64,000 bases of DNA from an uncultured Pelagibacteraceae bacterium. Lineage in GTDB: Bacteria; Pseudomonadota; Alphaproteobacteria; Pelagibacterales; Pelagibacteraceae. Below, one piece after another: positions 34,010 to 46,316 of this stretch. The notes below the pieces were generated by a model that made no database searches, had not been told where the DNA came from, and saw only the letters and a program-made list of their open reading frames with translations. The stretch lies in assembly GCA_902538915.1 (NCBI GenBank), contig CACBGZ010000001.1:117108-181107 (forward strand), in the 5' to 3' direction. The translations under genes were made by a program, and so were the position numbers. How positions within the stretch are numbered: position 1 is the first letter of the stretch; each line of letters begins with the position of its first letter.

Positions 34010-35785
34010 TTAAACTTTTAAAGGAAGAACTTTTAGTAAAATCTTGTTCCTTATCTTATCAATATCCAATTGATTTAGTGTAGCTATAATAAAATATATT
34101 GTGTCATCATCAATTCTGTCTAAATCATCTTGGCCAATAACTTCTATTATCCTTAAAAGTGCAGCACCTTTTTCATCGTTGTTAATCATTACTTGGATAT
34201 CAGAAGGTATTTCAGATTGGTTTATTTCATATAAATCATCGTATTTTCTTGGAACCTGTACTCCATCAGATTTTAATGCCTCTAAAAAAATTTGGTCCTT
34301 TTTTGAAAATGAATATTTTTTACTCTTTTTTATTTTTTTTAGAAAATTTTGTAAATCTTTTTCAATTTTAGATTTTGAATAATCACCATCAAAATAGTTT
34401 ATAAGTTTTGATTGATGCATCACATCCTTATTAAATTTAATTTTTTTTTCATTTTTTTGGTTAATTTCTATATTTGTATAATAAAAACTTGTAAGATTAT
34501 CCGGTATATCTGAAGGATCCATCGCTTTTAAAAATTTTTCCAATTCCTCGTCGAATGCATTTTCAAGATTATCTTTTTTAAATAAATCTTTTAAAATTTT
34601 TAACAATTTCAATTTCTCTACTTTTTCAGATTCCAGTAAAATTTTTTGATAAACCAATGCTCTAGCCTCTATATTAGTTAATGGTTGTAAAAAGTCTCTT
34701 ACATTAAGAAGTTGATTCAATTTAAACTGAAATCTTTTGTATAACTCAAACAATTCTTCCTCAGAATAATTCTTGTCATGAGTTGCTTTTTCAAGAGTTG
34801 AGATTTTATCTAACTCAGAAATGTCAATTTCTCTATATGAGGTCAAGAGATTAAAGGATGATAAATATTTCCATATAATCTTATCTGTGGTCTCTTTTGG
34901 CTCAAAAAGAAATTTTGGATTAGTTTGATGAGCTAGATGAAAATCTAAGATTGATTTTTCCGAAATAGTTTGATCAATTTCAGACGAATAACCTAATAAA
35001 TAAGATATTTTTTTTTCAAAATAAATGTCTTTAAAACCAAGTTCTTTTTTTAAATCTAATATGAGTTGCGCTTCTTCCACATTCTCATTTTTGATCTTGC
35101 AGTAAATATTAAATTTTGAGAGATAGTTGTCATTAATAGGTCCTTCAATTTTTGAAAATATTTCACATGCTTTTTCTAAATTGGCATTTGAAAGGTATTG
35201 ATCCACTAAATGTCTTGCTAATTTATTATGACTATCGAAAACTTGATTTTTTATAAGATATTGTTCAATTAAATTTAAATCAGAATTTTTTATTAACCAA
35301 TCAGATTTGATCTCTATAAATTCCTCCTCTGATATATTATTTTGTGGATGATATGCATTTGTTAATAAGGAAATATTCATTAACTCTTTTGCATCTTTAG
35401 AAAGTTTTATTTTATTTATTTTACCAAAAATATTTTTTAATTGATCTCCATTTGAATTGGACCACATGTTTAAACTTAACCCAAAAGCTCCTGGATCATA
35501 TAATCCTAAAATTTTAACTTTTTTTGAATTTAAATTCTGATCGAATTCAATTACTTTTATCGGATTTTGTGGTTCTAAATTTATAGCATCTTCTGAGGAA
35601 ATCTGATTTGAATTTTCATTTTCAGCTTTTTGATTTATATTCTCATTATTATTTTGATTAACTTTTGATTTATCGATATTCCATATATCAACTGGTTGAT
35701 CATCAGAATTAGAACTTTTTATAAAAACAAAAAAAATTACTAAAATTGATAAAAAAATGTTATTTAACAATTTTAAAATTTTCAT
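34010..35785 (-). CDS. Large exported/periplasmic helical protein, unknown function
   Basis: 591 residues. An N-terminal hydrophobic segment (about 8-24) followed by a Ser/Asn/Asp-rich low-complexity region to about 75 suggests export. The rest is predicted mainly helical with repeat-like blocks (for example FSKIEGPINDNYLSKFNIYCK), which might be TPR/SEL-like, but no clear repeat consensus or catalytic motif is visible. It follows a 60-codon membrane-protein gene with a 26-bp overlap and precedes def. I do not recognise the family. Confidence 0.8.
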   Translation of the reverse strand: MKILKLLNNIFLSILVIFFVFIKSSNSDDQPVDIWNIDKSKVNQNNNENINQKAENENSNQISSEDAINLEPQNPIKVIEFDQNLNSKKVKILGLYDPGAFGLSLNMWSNSNGDQLKNIFGKINKIKLSKDAKELMNISLLTNAYHPQNNISEEEFIEIKSDWLIKNSDLNLIEQYLIKNQVFDSHNKLARHLVDQYLSNANLEKACEIFSKIEGPINDNYLSKFNIYCKIKNENVEEAQLILDLKKELGFKDIYFEKKISYLLGYSSEIDQTISEKSILDFHLAHQTNPKFLFEPKETTDKIIWKYLSSFNLLTSYREIDISELDKISTLEKATHDKNYSEEELFELYKRFQFKLNQLLNVRDFLQPLTNIEARALVYQKILLESEKVEKLKLLKILKDLFKKDNLENAFDEELEKFLKAMDPSDIPDNLTSFYYTNIEINQKNEKKIKFNKDVMHQSKLINYFDGDYSKSKIEKDLQNFLKKIKKSKKYSFSKKDQIFLEALKSDGVQVPRKYDDLYEINQSEIPSDIQVMINNDEKGAALLRIIEVIGQDDLDRIDDDTIYFIIATLNQLDIDKIRNKILLKVLPLKV

Positions 35786-35942
35786 TTGGTATTTTTTTTT
35801 CTATTGTTTTATTGGGAGTTGGAAAATTAACTTTATTCAATAAAAAAATAATTCCAGCAAATATTATAAAGATTATCGTTATCTTTATTGCTAAACTTAA
35901 AAAGTTAAAACTCCTTGATCTTGTTTTTTTATATATTTGCAT
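35760..35942 (-). CDS. 60-residue single-pass membrane protein
   Basis: Basic N terminus (MQIYKKTRSRSF), one hydrophobic helix at about residues 13-36, then a hydrophilic tail with NFPTPNKTIEKKIPNENFK. The type II topology predicts a short periplasmic tail. It overlaps the 591-residue exported protein by 26 bp and is probably cotranscribed with it. Function unknown. Confidence 0.6.
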   Translation of the reverse strand: MQIYKKTRSRSFNFLSLAIKITIIFIIFAGIIFLLNKVNFPTPNKTIEKKIPNENFKIVK

Positions 35943-35999
35943 ATATCTTTAGGTATTTTCAAATTAAGACATATTTGTGTTTTTTCAATAAATAAACTT

Positions 36000-36512
36000 A
36001 TGGAATTAAATAAAAATCTAGTTTTTATAGGAATGATGGGGTCAGGTAAAACCACCATAGGAAAAATTGTTTCAAAAAAACTTAATAAAAGATTTATTGA
36101 TATTGATCAACAAATTGAATTGGAAGAAAAAATGACTATAACTGATATATTTCAAAAAAAAGGAGAGCTTTTTTTTAGAGAAATAGAGGAAAAAATATCA
36201 CTCCACAATTTAAAGAAATCAAATTTAGTTGTATCACTTGGCGGTGGCGCTTTTATAAATAAAAAAATACAAAAAGAAGTTTTGAAAAATCATATTTCAA
36301 TTTGGTTAAAATGGGATAATAACAGTCTTATTAAAAGAATAAAAAATAGCTCAAAAAGACCTATTGCGATAAAATTGGATGATTTTGGTTTAGATAAATT
36401 GATTAATGAGAGATCAAAAACTTACTCAAAAGCCAAATATCAAATTAGATGTGATAGACTAACAAAGTTAGAAATAACAAAAAAAATTATTGAATTCAAT
36501 GACAAAGGCTAA
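36000..36512 (+). CDS. aroK: Shikimate kinase
   Basis: Phosphorylates shikimate. P-loop GMMGSGKTTIGK, substrate-binding DIDQQIE and FFREIEEKI, then LGGGAF and the lid SKRPI. The frame opens at 35937, but ATG 36000 (170 residues) puts the start just before the first strand, as in other shikimate kinases. It overlaps aroB. Confidence 0.96.
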   Translation: MELNKNLVFIGMMGSGKTTIGKIVSKKLNKRFIDIDQQIELEEKMTITDIFQKKGELFFREIEEKISLHNLKKSNLVVSLGGGAFINKKIQKEVLKNHISIWLKWDNNSLIKRIKNSSKRPIAIKLDDFGLDKLINERSKTYSKAKYQIRCDRLTKLEITKKIIEFNDKG

Positions 36513-37602
36513 ATTAGACGTTAAAACCAAAAACGGAAAATATTCAATTTTGGTAGGCACCAATTTCTTAAGTAGATTATCAAAAATTTTTCAAACAAAT
36601 GGAATTAATTTCAACAAGTGCTTCCTAATAATTGATAGAAAAATAGGAAATAAAAGAATTAAAGAAATATCTCAATCAATAAAACAAACAAAAATAATTT
36701 ACTTATTTGAATCATCTGAAAAGAATAAAAATATTCAAAGTGTTATAAAAATTCTAGATTTACTCCAAAAAAATAATTTTAATAGAAGTGACTGTCTTAT
36801 AACAATTGGAGGGGGTATAATTGGAGATACAGGAGGATTTGCAGCAAGTTTATTTAAGAGAGGTTTAAAGTTTATAAACATTCCCACAACTCTATTAGCA
36901 CAAGTAGATTCCTCTGTTGGAGGAAAAACTGGAATTAACACCAAATATGGGAAAAATTTAATAGGAAGCTTTTACCAGCCGAGTTTAGTTTTGGCAGATA
37001 CCATTTTTTTAAAAACCTTACCTAAAAGAGAAATCGTCTGTGGTTATGCAGAAATTTTAAAACACTCCCTTATATCTAGTGAAAAATTTTTTCTATATCT
37101 AGACAAAAATGTCAAAAATATTCTTAAACTTAAATCTCCATTTATTGAAAAAGCTATCTTTGAGAGTTGTAAAATAAAAAGAAAAATTGTCCAAAAAGAT
37201 GAGACAGAAAATAATTTGAGAAAAATTTTGAATTATGGTCACACATTTGCACATGCTTATGAAGCTTCAATGGCATATTCCAAGAAATTAAATCATGGGG
37301 AGGCTGTCATTCTAGGGATTTACTCATCTTTAAAATTTAGTTTAGAAAATAGTTTTATAAATCCAGAAGATTTTAATTTTATCTTAGAGCATTTTAAGAA
37401 AGCTAAAATATCTTATAATATAAATAAATTCTTTTCAAAATCTGATACTAATAAAATAGTTTCTTACATGCAAAATGATAAAAAAAACAATTCAGAAAAA
37501 ATAAATCTTGTTTTACTTAGAAAAATTGGCTCTATTGACCTAAAGAAGAAATTTAGTCAACAAAAAATCCGATTTTTTATTAAAGAAAAATTATTGAATT
37601 AA
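36499..37602 (+). CDS. aroB: 3-dehydroquinate synthase
   Basis: Second step of the shikimate pathway. GGGIIGDTGGFAASLFKRGL, PTTLLAQVDSSVGGKTGIN and the metal-binding LNYGHTFAHAYE and LNHGEAVILG are diagnostic. ATG 36499 is preferred over the TTG at 36490. 367 residues. Its 3' end overlaps the convergent bolA by 12 bp. Confidence 0.96.
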   Translation: MTKAKLDVKTKNGKYSILVGTNFLSRLSKIFQTNGINFNKCFLIIDRKIGNKRIKEISQSIKQTKIIYLFESSEKNKNIQSVIKILDLLQKNNFNRSDCLITIGGGIIGDTGGFAASLFKRGLKFINIPTTLLAQVDSSVGGKTGINTKYGKNLIGSFYQPSLVLADTIFLKTLPKREIVCGYAEILKHSLISSEKFFLYLDKNVKNILKLKSPFIEKAIFESCKIKRKIVQKDETENNLRKILNYGHTFAHAYEASMAYSKKLNHGEAVILGIYSSLKFSLENSFINPEDFNFILEHFKKAKISYNINKFFSKSDTNKIVSYMQNDKKNNSEKINLVLLRKIGSIDLKKKFSQQKIRFFIKEKLLN

Positions 37603-37851
37603 TATTTGTAATGAGTGAATTGAATTATTAATTTCTTCATTTAAAATTTTATAAATTTTTTTATTACTATCAATTTTACTCATCGTCTTTAATTCTTTTG
37701 ATACGATAGATAGCTTAATATGAAATTTACTATTATCATTACCTACGTGTTTTTTATGTAAAAAACTTTTATCTTCAACTTTAAGCTTCTCACATACTAT
37801 ATTTGCTGTAATTTTTTTTTTTATTATTGAAATTAATTTATTTATATCCAT
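37591..37851 (-). CDS. bolA: BolA-family protein
   Basis: 86 residues from ATG 37851. The BolA pattern is present: KLKVEDKSFLHKKH, KFHIKLSIVS and a C-terminal IHSLQILIQ (canonical hAL). BolA proteins partner monothiol glutaredoxins in Fe-S handling. The open frame runs upstream to 37974, but that part overlaps the divergent dnaJ-like gene. The dnaJ-cobS-cobT neighbourhood is conserved in alphaproteobacteria. Confidence 0.85.
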   Translation of the reverse strand: MDINKLISIIKKKITANIVCEKLKVEDKSFLHKKHVGNDNSKFHIKLSIVSKELKTMSKIDSNKKIYKILNEEINNSIHSLQILIQ

Positions 37852-37869
37852 AACTATAATTATTATATC
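37852..37869. promoter_or_regulatory. Compact palindromic divergent promoter candidate (bolA/dnaJ)
   Basis: The 18-bp gap between two outward-facing ATGs contains TATAATTATTATA (37855-37867), a perfect inverted repeat of the -10 hexamer around one T. Each copy could serve as a -10 box for one direction, giving leaders of only a few bases. -35 elements would lie within the opposite genes. Chance occurrence is possible in such A/T-rich DNA. Confidence 0.4.
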
Positions 37870-38397
37870 ATGAAAAATATTTGTGATTGGAATAATTGTA
37901 ATCAAATAGGTGAATATAAGGCTCCTATCGAGAAAGATAATAGTAAAAAATACAGGCTTCTTTGTTTGGAACATGTTAAAGAATTCAACAAGAATTGGAA
38001 TTATTTTTCAGGTATGAATGATCAGCAAGTGTTAGATTTTCTTAAGTCAGATATGATTTGGCACAAACCTACTCAGAGCTTCAGCTCTTCGGATAATTTT
38101 TTTAAAGTTTTATGGAATAATACTCTTAAAGATGAGTTAGATAAAAATAATTTCAAAAGTGAGTACAATTATATGCGTCAATTTAAATTTGATCATAAAG
38201 ATATAAAAGCTTTTGGTATTTTAGGCATTTCTGTTGGGGTAAAATGGTCAAAGATACAGAATAAATTCAAAATACTTGTCAAAAAATTTCATCCTGATAT
38301 GAATTCTGGGAATAAAAAATATGAGGAAAAACTTAAGTTAATTACTTTAGCTTACACACAGCTTAAAAATACTTATAGGAAAAAAATTGACACCTGA
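37870..38397 (+). CDS. DnaJ-domain protein
   Basis: 175 residues. A C-terminal J-domain (about 115-175) has the HPD triad in [10 protein letters not shown] and the helix II/III pattern; the N-terminal half carries Cys/His residues ([20 protein letters not shown]) that could bind metal. In alphaproteobacteria a DnaJ-like gene commonly stands between bolA and cobS. It would stimulate a DnaK-type chaperone; the client is unknown. Confidence 0.82.
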   Translation: MKNICDWNNCNQIGEYKAPIEKDNSKKYRLLCLEHVKEFNKNWNYFSGMNDQQVLDFLKSDMIWHKPTQSFSSSDNFFKVLWNNTLKDELDKNNFKSEYNYMRQFKFDHKDIKAFGILGISVGVKWSKIQNKFKILVKKFHPDMNSGNKKYEEKLKLITLAYTQLKNTYRKKIDT

Positions 38398-39361
38398 CTT
38401 AGATATACAGCCAGATATAAAGTTATCGATTAAACAAACTTTTGGTATTGACTCTGAAATGGAGGTAGATGCCTTTTCAAAAAAAAATGAGTATGTTCCA
38501 GAAATCGACAAAAATTACATATTCGATAAAGATACGACCTTGGCAATTATCTCGGGTTTTTCTTTCAATAAAAGGGTTTTAATTCAAGGATATCATGGAA
38601 CAGGAAAGTCAACTCATATAGAACAAATTGCAGCAAGATTAAATTGGCCGTGTATTAGAGTTAATCTTGATAGTCATATCTCTAGAATAGATTTAATAGG
38701 CAAAGATGCGATTGTTTTAAAAGATGGGAAGCAAGTGACTCAGTTTAATGAGGGGATATTACCATGGTCAATTCAAAATCCTGTTGCTTTAGTTTTTGAT
38801 GAATATGATGCTGGTAGACCTGACGTAATGTTTGTTATTCAAAGAGTTTTGGAGTCTGAGGGAAGTTTTACTCTTCTAGATAAAAACAAAGTATTAAAAC
38901 AAAATAAGTTTTTTAGACTATTTGCAACTTCAAATACTGTAGGACTGGGTGATACAAGTGGTTTATATCATGGAACTCAGCAAATAAATCAAGGTCAAAT
39001 GGATCGATGGAATATTGTTTCAACACTTAATTATTTGAGTTTAGATAAGGAAATGGAAATAATATTAGGTAAAAATAAAAATTTAAATAATCCAAAAGGT
39101 AAAGAAAAAGTTGCTAATATGATTAAAGTTGCTTCTTTAACTAGAAAAGGTTTTATAGCAGGTGATATTTCTACTGTAATGAGTCCAAGGACAGTATTGC
39201 ATTGGGCTGAGAATACAGAAATATTTAAAGATACTGGTTACGCTTTCAGAGTAACATTTTTAAATAAATGTGATGACTTGGAAAAAAATACTATTGCTGA
39301 ATACTATCAAAGATGTTTTGGAGAAGAACTTCCAGAGTCATTAATTAATATTCAAATTTGA
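38387..39361 (+). CDS. cobS: CobS-like AAA+ ATPase (MoxR/cobaltochelatase type)
   Basis: 324 residues. Walker [16 protein letters not shown], Walker [11 protein letters not shown], sensor [10 protein letters not shown] and an arginine-finger region near MSPRTVLHW are those of CobS. In cobalamin makers CobS and CobT form a chaperone for CobN. Start TTG 38387 overlaps dnaJ by 11 bp. No cobN or other B12 genes are in the window, so its role here may differ. Confidence 0.88.
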   Translation: MTPDLDIQPDIKLSIKQTFGIDSEMEVDAFSKKNEYVPEIDKNYIFDKDTTLAIISGFSFNKRVLIQGYHGTGKSTHIEQIAARLNWPCIRVNLDSHISRIDLIGKDAIVLKDGKQVTQFNEGILPWSIQNPVALVFDEYDAGRPDVMFVIQRVLESEGSFTLLDKNKVLKQNKFFRLFATSNTVGLGDTSGLYHGTQQINQGQMDRWNIVSTLNYLSLDKEMEIILGKNKNLNNPKGKEKVANMIKVASLTRKGFIAGDISTVMSPRTVLHWAENTEIFKDTGYAFRVTFLNKCDDLEKNTIAEYYQRCFGEELPESLINIQI

Positions 39362-41161
39362 ATGAACATCAAATTATCTTCTCTTAAAGAAAAAATGAGA
39401 CAAGCATTAGATTCTACTAAAAGAGTAATTTCAGATGATTTAAATTTTAAAAATGAAAAAAAAATAAATGAGAATAATAATCGATCAGAAGTATTAACAA
39501 TTAATGACTTATCAAGTCCAAAGGATTTTATAAGACTAAGAGCTGAGTCAGACTCTTCTGCTTTAAAAAAAAAGTTTTCAGATGGTGAAATATTTAAAAA
39601 TAATCATCCAAAAAATCTATCGTGTAGATCACTTTATGCTCTTGCAGAAAAAACTAGATATGAGTTATTAGGTTCTCAAATGTTAAAAGGAATAGAAAAA
39701 AATCTTAACCAAAATTATTATCAGAAAATAGATGAAAAGAAAAAGGAAGAACCAAAAACAAAAGAAGAAGTTGGAGTAACTGAGGCTTTCGAACTTTACT
39801 TACTAAAAAATTTTCATAAAATTAAATTAAACTCTATTTCAGAAAAAAAATTAATTTTTTGGGAAAAAGATTTTGATAAATCAATTAAAAAGTATGTAGA
39901 TTTTCTAAATAACAATTTAGAAAGTCAAGAAATATATTGCTCTAAATTTTCAGAAATTCTTCAAAATATGGATATTTTTGATAGTGAGGAAACCAACGAA
40001 AAAAAAGAGGATCAAAATGATCAAGGTAAAGAAGCATCTTCAAATGAAGATGACAAGTCCAGCCAAGAGGATAAAAAAGACCCCAATTTTAAAGATGAGT
40101 CAGAGGCCACTTTAGACTCTGATTATAGTTTAGATGATTATAATTTAGATGAGCAACTTGATGATATTAATTTAAGTGAAGAAAATTCTGAACAAATAGT
40201 AAAAAAATCAATTAAAGATCTCAACCTTGATTATAAAATTTATACAAACGAATTTGATGAAATTATTAAAGCTGAAAACCTAGAGAATAAGGAAGAATCG
40301 TTAAAATTAAGAAAAAATCTTGATCAACAACTTATAGGTTTTCATGATATTGTGACTAAACTAGCAAATAAACTTCAAAGACAACTTTTAGCAAAACAAA
40401 ATAGATCTTGGAATTTTGACCTGGAAGAGGGTTTGTTGGACAGCTCAAAATTAACTAGAATTATAATGGATCCTTATAATTCACTATCTTTTAAAAAAGA
40501 AAAAGATCTAGATTTCAAAGATACTGTTGTTACATTGTTAATTGATAACTCTGGTTCAATGAGGGGAAGGCCAATTACGATTGCCGCAATATGTGCAGAT
40601 ATTTTATCAAGAACACTCGAAAGATGTTCTGTAAAAGTAGAAATTTTGGGTTTTACAACGAAAAACTGGAAGGGTGGACAAAGTAGAGAAAAATGGAATA
40701 AAAAAGATAAACCCAAAACCCCAGGAAGATTAAATGATTTAAGACATATAATTTATAAAGATGGAGACACTCATTGGAGACAAGCAAAAAATAATTTGGG
40801 ATTAATGTTAAAAGAAGGCCTATTAAAAGAAAACATAGATGGAGAAGCTATCACCTGGGCTTATCATCGTTTGAAAAAAAGAAGAGAGGAAAGAAAGATT
40901 CTAATGGTAATCTCTGATGGCGCACCTGTTGATGATTCAACTCTATCAGTCAATTCAGGCGATTTTTTAGAAAAACATCTTAAAAAAACAGTAAAATTTA
41001 TTGAAGAAAAAACTGAAATTGAGATACTAGCGATTGGCATTGGTCACGATGTAACTAGGTATTACAACAAAGCAATAAAAATTACAGACGTAAATGAGTT
41101 GGGAGATGTTATGATTACTCAACTAAGTTCGTTATTTGAAACAAAAAGAAAATTTCATTAA
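39362..41161 (+). CDS. cobT: CobT-like VWA-domain protein
   Basis: 599 residues. An N-terminal helical part, a strongly acidic linker (about 205-280) and a C-terminal von Willebrand A domain with the MIDAS DNSGSM and a downstream SDGAP. Typical CobT architecture. It follows cobS without a gap. The stop shares TTAA (41158-41161) with the convergent histidine kinase stop. Confidence 0.88.
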   Translation: MNIKLSSLKEKMRQALDSTKRVISDDLNFKNEKKINENNNRSEVLTINDLSSPKDFIRLRAESDSSALKKKFSDGEIFKNNHPKNLSCRSLYALAEKTRYELLGSQMLKGIEKNLNQNYYQKIDEKKKEEPKTKEEVGVTEAFELYLLKNFHKIKLNSISEKKLIFWEKDFDKSIKKYVDFLNNNLESQEIYCSKFSEILQNMDIFDSEETNEKKEDQNDQGKEASSNEDDKSSQEDKKDPNFKDESEATLDSDYSLDDYNLDEQLDDINLSEENSEQIVKKSIKDLNLDYKIYTNEFDEIIKAENLENKEESLKLRKNLDQQLIGFHDIVTKLANKLQRQLLAKQNRSWNFDLEEGLLDSSKLTRIIMDPYNSLSFKKEKDLDFKDTVVTLLIDNSGSMRGRPITIAAICADILSRTLERCSVKVEILGFTTKNWKGGQSREKWNKKDKPKTPGRLNDLRHIIYKDGDTHWRQAKNNLGLMLKEGLLKENIDGEAITWAYHRLKKRREERKILMVISDGAPVDDSTLSVNSGDFLEKHLKKTVKFIEEKTEIEILAIGIGHDVTRYYNKAIKITDVNELGDVMITQLSSLFETKRKFH

Positions 41162-42438
41162 ATTTTAAATAAATCTTTATTCTTCCATTTTATTATAACC
41201 TCTGCGCCTCCCCTAGTTTTTGAATTTCTAAATTGAAGCAATGCAAAATTTTTTTCTAATAAAGTTTTTCCGATAAAGATACCCAGACCAAGTCCTATTT
41301 TATTTTTCGATATCTTTTTAAGTGACTTTAAATATGGCTCACCTATCTTTGACATAATATCGTTTGGATATCCTGGACCGTCATCCTCAATAATTATTTC
41401 AGTAAATTTATTGTCGCTTTTAAGAGTAATAAATATTTTATTTTTACTAAATTTATTAGCATTGCCAATAAAATTTCTTAAACCATAGACAATTTCAATA
41501 GATTTTGTAATTTTTTTGGAATTAGAGTCCTGATCGATATTCAAAATAAAATATTTTGAGCTTGTTTCTTGGAATGAAAAAATAATTTCTTTTAAATACT
41601 CTTTCATCGATATATCCTCGCCTATAAAATCATCTTCTTGGTTTGGATTTAAGGATAATTTTTTCAGAATTTGATTACATCTCTCAACCTGACTATCAAG
41701 TAATTCTATATCTTGGATTACCTCTTTATTATTTTTTAATTGTTTTAGTAATTCTTGAGTAATGATTTTAATTGTTGAGAGTGGAGTGCCAAGTGAATGT
41801 GCTGCTGCTGCGGCTTGCCCTCCTAAAGAAAGCATTTCATGTTCTTGTGCCATAACTTCCTCCATTTTATTCAAAGCCTCTTTCCTAAGCCTTGATTCTG
41901 AACCAAATAATATTGCAAAATAATTTAAAAATATGAGAGCTATTATTAAAGCTATTGGAATAGAATAATAATAATAATCATCAACATGAAAATGCTCGTT
42001 TAGAGGAGCTGGCAAATCTTCTGAATAAAAAGTTAAAAAAATTATAATTAATGTTGTTGTTATTACTAATAATAAGTTTGTTTTAAAACTTAAATTAGAT
42101 GAAGCAAAAACACTTGGTATGATCAAAAATATGATAAACGGATTGACTATTCCACCAGTTAAATAAATTAAGCCTGCTAATTGAAATATATCTATAATTA
42201 GAAAAATTAAAGCCGATCTTTCTGATAATTGAGTTTTTTTATAGATAAAGATTAAATATAAGTTACTTATTACTCCTAGAATAACAATAAAATTAGATAG
42301 AAAAAAATTGTAATCAAATTTTAGAAAAAAATATACTATATATATAGAAAATAATTGGCCAATTATTGCAATCCACCTAAGCGAAATATAAGTAGATTTT
42401 TTTAAAGAAAAATATTTAGAAGTTTCAAAAAACTTCAT
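41158..42438 (-). CDS. regB: RegB/PrrB-type redox-sensing histidine kinase
   Basis: 426 residues. About six membrane helices in residues 20-180, with the quinone-sensing motif GGIVNPF (95-101). The H-box is [18 protein letters not shown] with His214; Cys254 lies 40 residues later, the same offset as the redox-active Cys of Rhodobacter RegB. The ATPase domain has GNANKFS (N box), DDGPGYP and [10 protein letters not shown]. The response regulator RegA is not adjacent. Assignment strong, signal inferred. Confidence 0.88.
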   Translation of the reverse strand: MKFFETSKYFSLKKSTYISLRWIAIIGQLFSIYIVYFFLKFDYNFFLSNFIVILGVISNLYLIFIYKKTQLSERSALIFLIIDIFQLAGLIYLTGGIVNPFIIFLIIPSVFASSNLSFKTNLLLVITTTLIIIFLTFYSEDLPAPLNEHFHVDDYYYYSIPIALIIALIFLNYFAILFGSESRLRKEALNKMEEVMAQEHEMLSLGGQAAAAAHSLGTPLSTIKIITQELLKQLKNNKEVIQDIELLDSQVERCNQILKKLSLNPNQEDDFIGEDISMKEYLKEIIFSFQETSSKYFILNIDQDSNSKKITKSIEIVYGLRNFIGNANKFSKNKIFITLKSDNKFTEIIIEDDGPGYPNDIMSKIGEPYLKSLKKISKNKIGLGLGIFIGKTLLEKNFALLQFRNSKTRGGAEVIIKWKNKDLFKI

Positions 42439-42440
42439 TT

Positions 42441-44701
<2,261 letters not shown>

Positions 44702-44750
44702 TATATTAAATAAATTTATATTACCTAAAATAAAATATATAAATAGATTT

Positions 44751-45494
44751 ATGAATAAATTTAATTTTGCTCTAATTTTAACCTGCACTATAAACCCAGT
44801 AAATATTCCAAATCTAGTAAGAAGTGATCCCAATATCAGATTTGAAGATTATAAAAAATCTTTTAATTTTTGGACTAATCATCCTAAAATCAGTAAAATT
44901 ATTTTTATTGAAAATAGTAATTACGACATAGATTATTTTAAAAATTTTGCAAAGAATAAAAATAAACAATTCGAGTTTTTTTCAAACAACCTTAATAATG
45001 TATTTGATAAAAACCTTGGAAAAGGATTTGGTCAGTATCTTTGTTTTAAAGAAGTTTTTGAAAAATCTTCATTAGTAAAAAAAACAGATTATTTTTTCAA
45101 TGTAACTGGAAGACATATTATTACTAATTTCGATGAAGTTTACAATGATATGATTTTAGAGAAAAATGATATTTACATTAATCTGACTGATAATCTTAAA
45201 TTTTGCAATACAACCTCCTTTGGGGCATCAAAAAGATTTATAACTAATTATTTTCTGCCAGAAGCAAAAAAAACTAGTGATTTAGATAATTTGATTTTAG
45301 AGAGAAATATGTCTAGAGCAGTGCTCAAAGCAGTAGCTGATGGTCTAATTCTCTCTAACGTACCTGTTTATTCGCACCTAAAGGGATTTATTGGTACAAA
45401 TGGCAAAGAGCTGAAATTTAATTTTTTCAAAAAAATTAAACTTTATTTTTTTAGAAAATTAAAAACATTTTTTATGAGTCATAAAAAATATTAA
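44751..45494 (+). CDS. Putative glycan-modifying protein, unassigned (possible GT-A fold)
   Basis: 247 residues, no signal peptide. Begins with a beta strand FALILTCTINP, then RSDPNIRFEDYKKSF and IIFIENSNYD, reminiscent of a Rossmann/GT-A nucleotide-sugar fold; LGKGFGQYLC and NVTGRHI follow; basic C-terminal tail. No catalytic DxD can be assigned with certainty. It stands alone on the plus strand within a set of surface-polysaccharide genes, which is the main reason for the call. Confidence 0.5.
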   Translation: MNKFNFALILTCTINPVNIPNLVRSDPNIRFEDYKKSFNFWTNHPKISKIIFIENSNYDIDYFKNFAKNKNKQFEFFSNNLNNVFDKNLGKGFGQYLCFKEVFEKSSLVKKTDYFFNVTGRHIITNFDEVYNDMILEKNDIYINLTDNLKFCNTTSFGASKRFITNYFLPEAKKTSDLDNLILERNMSRAVLKAVADGLILSNVPVYSHLKGFIGTNGKELKFNFFKKIKLYFFRKLKTFFMSHKKY

Positions 45495-45496
45495 CT

Positions 45497-46309
45497 CTAA
45501 TATAATTTTTCTTCCTCAAAAAAAAACCAGGGCCAATTTAAAACTTTATAATTTTTGTTAAACCAGTATGATAAATATCTTTCAGCTAAATAAGCATACA
45601 GTCTTTGGGTGTCATACCCTGAAAGGTCTTTAAAACCGAATATTGACTCACAATTTTCAAGCCAATGGAATAATTTAGAAAACCATTTATCAATAATCTT
45701 AGGTTTTGAAATAAACATGATATGAGGATTGAAGTGAGTGCTTTCATTAACAAAATTTCGAAAATCCTCTTTATCATCATCTCCTAAAAGATCAATTGCT
45801 TTATCCAAATTTCCATAACCATGATGCATATCAAAATGGAATTTTATTGATTGTTTTTTTGTATCAAAAAATATACTTGGATTTTTAATTAATGATCTTA
45901 AGCCTCTTTTTATCATTTTAATTTTTTTAACTTTATTAATTTTTATTGGTTCACAGAGAATTACTTCAAAATCTTTCCATTCACTATAAGGTTCTATAAG
46001 AATACTTTGGGTAATATTAGAGGAATCATAAAATTTTTTTTCAGTATGTTTGCTCTTAGACCAAAATCTTCTTTTTTGGCAAAAACCTACCCAATTATCT
46101 GAGTCTAGGTCTAATAAATTTTTCCAATACCAATAATGAAAAGTAAGTTCAGAATAATACTTTTCTTTTTGAAAAATATTAATCTTACAATTTGATTTAA
46201 TATAATTTTCTGGACATTCCTCCAAACCAACCCAAGATAAATTATAATTACTACTTTCTAAGAATTTCAATCTTTTGTTAGTTACACAATACATTTCTAG
46301 TTTACTCAT
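45497..46309 (-). CDS. DUF4422-type glycosyltransferase-like protein
   Basis: 270 residues. YSELTFHYWYWKNLLD and WVGFCQKRRFW match the DUF4422 pattern (ELTxxYWxWKN, GLxHYRRxF), found in capsule and LPS loci and thought to be glycosyltransferases. No membrane segments. It is 2 bp from the convergent gene and 7 bp downstream of an epimerase/reductase-like gene. Confidence 0.7.
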   Translation of the reverse strand: MSKLEMYCVTNKRLKFLESSNYNLSWVGLEECPENYIKSNCKINIFQKEKYYSELTFHYWYWKNLLDLDSDNWVGFCQKRRFWSKSKHTEKKFYDSSNITQSILIEPYSEWKDFEVILCEPIKINKVKKIKMIKRGLRSLIKNPSIFFDTKKQSIKFHFDMHHGYGNLDKAIDLLGDDDKEDFRNFVNESTHFNPHIMFISKPKIIDKWFSKLFHWLENCESIFGFKDLSGYDTQRLYAYLAERYLSYWFNKNYKVLNWPWFFFEEEKLY

Positions 46310-46316
46310 ATAAATT

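Noticed and set aside
35937-35999. Longer aroK start
   Set aside because: The extra residues precede the first strand of the kinase and cross the divergent small gene's start; ATG 36000 fits the family.
41960-41990. Short ATA-type microsatellite
   Set aside because: It simply encodes a run of tyrosines in the sensor kinase loop.
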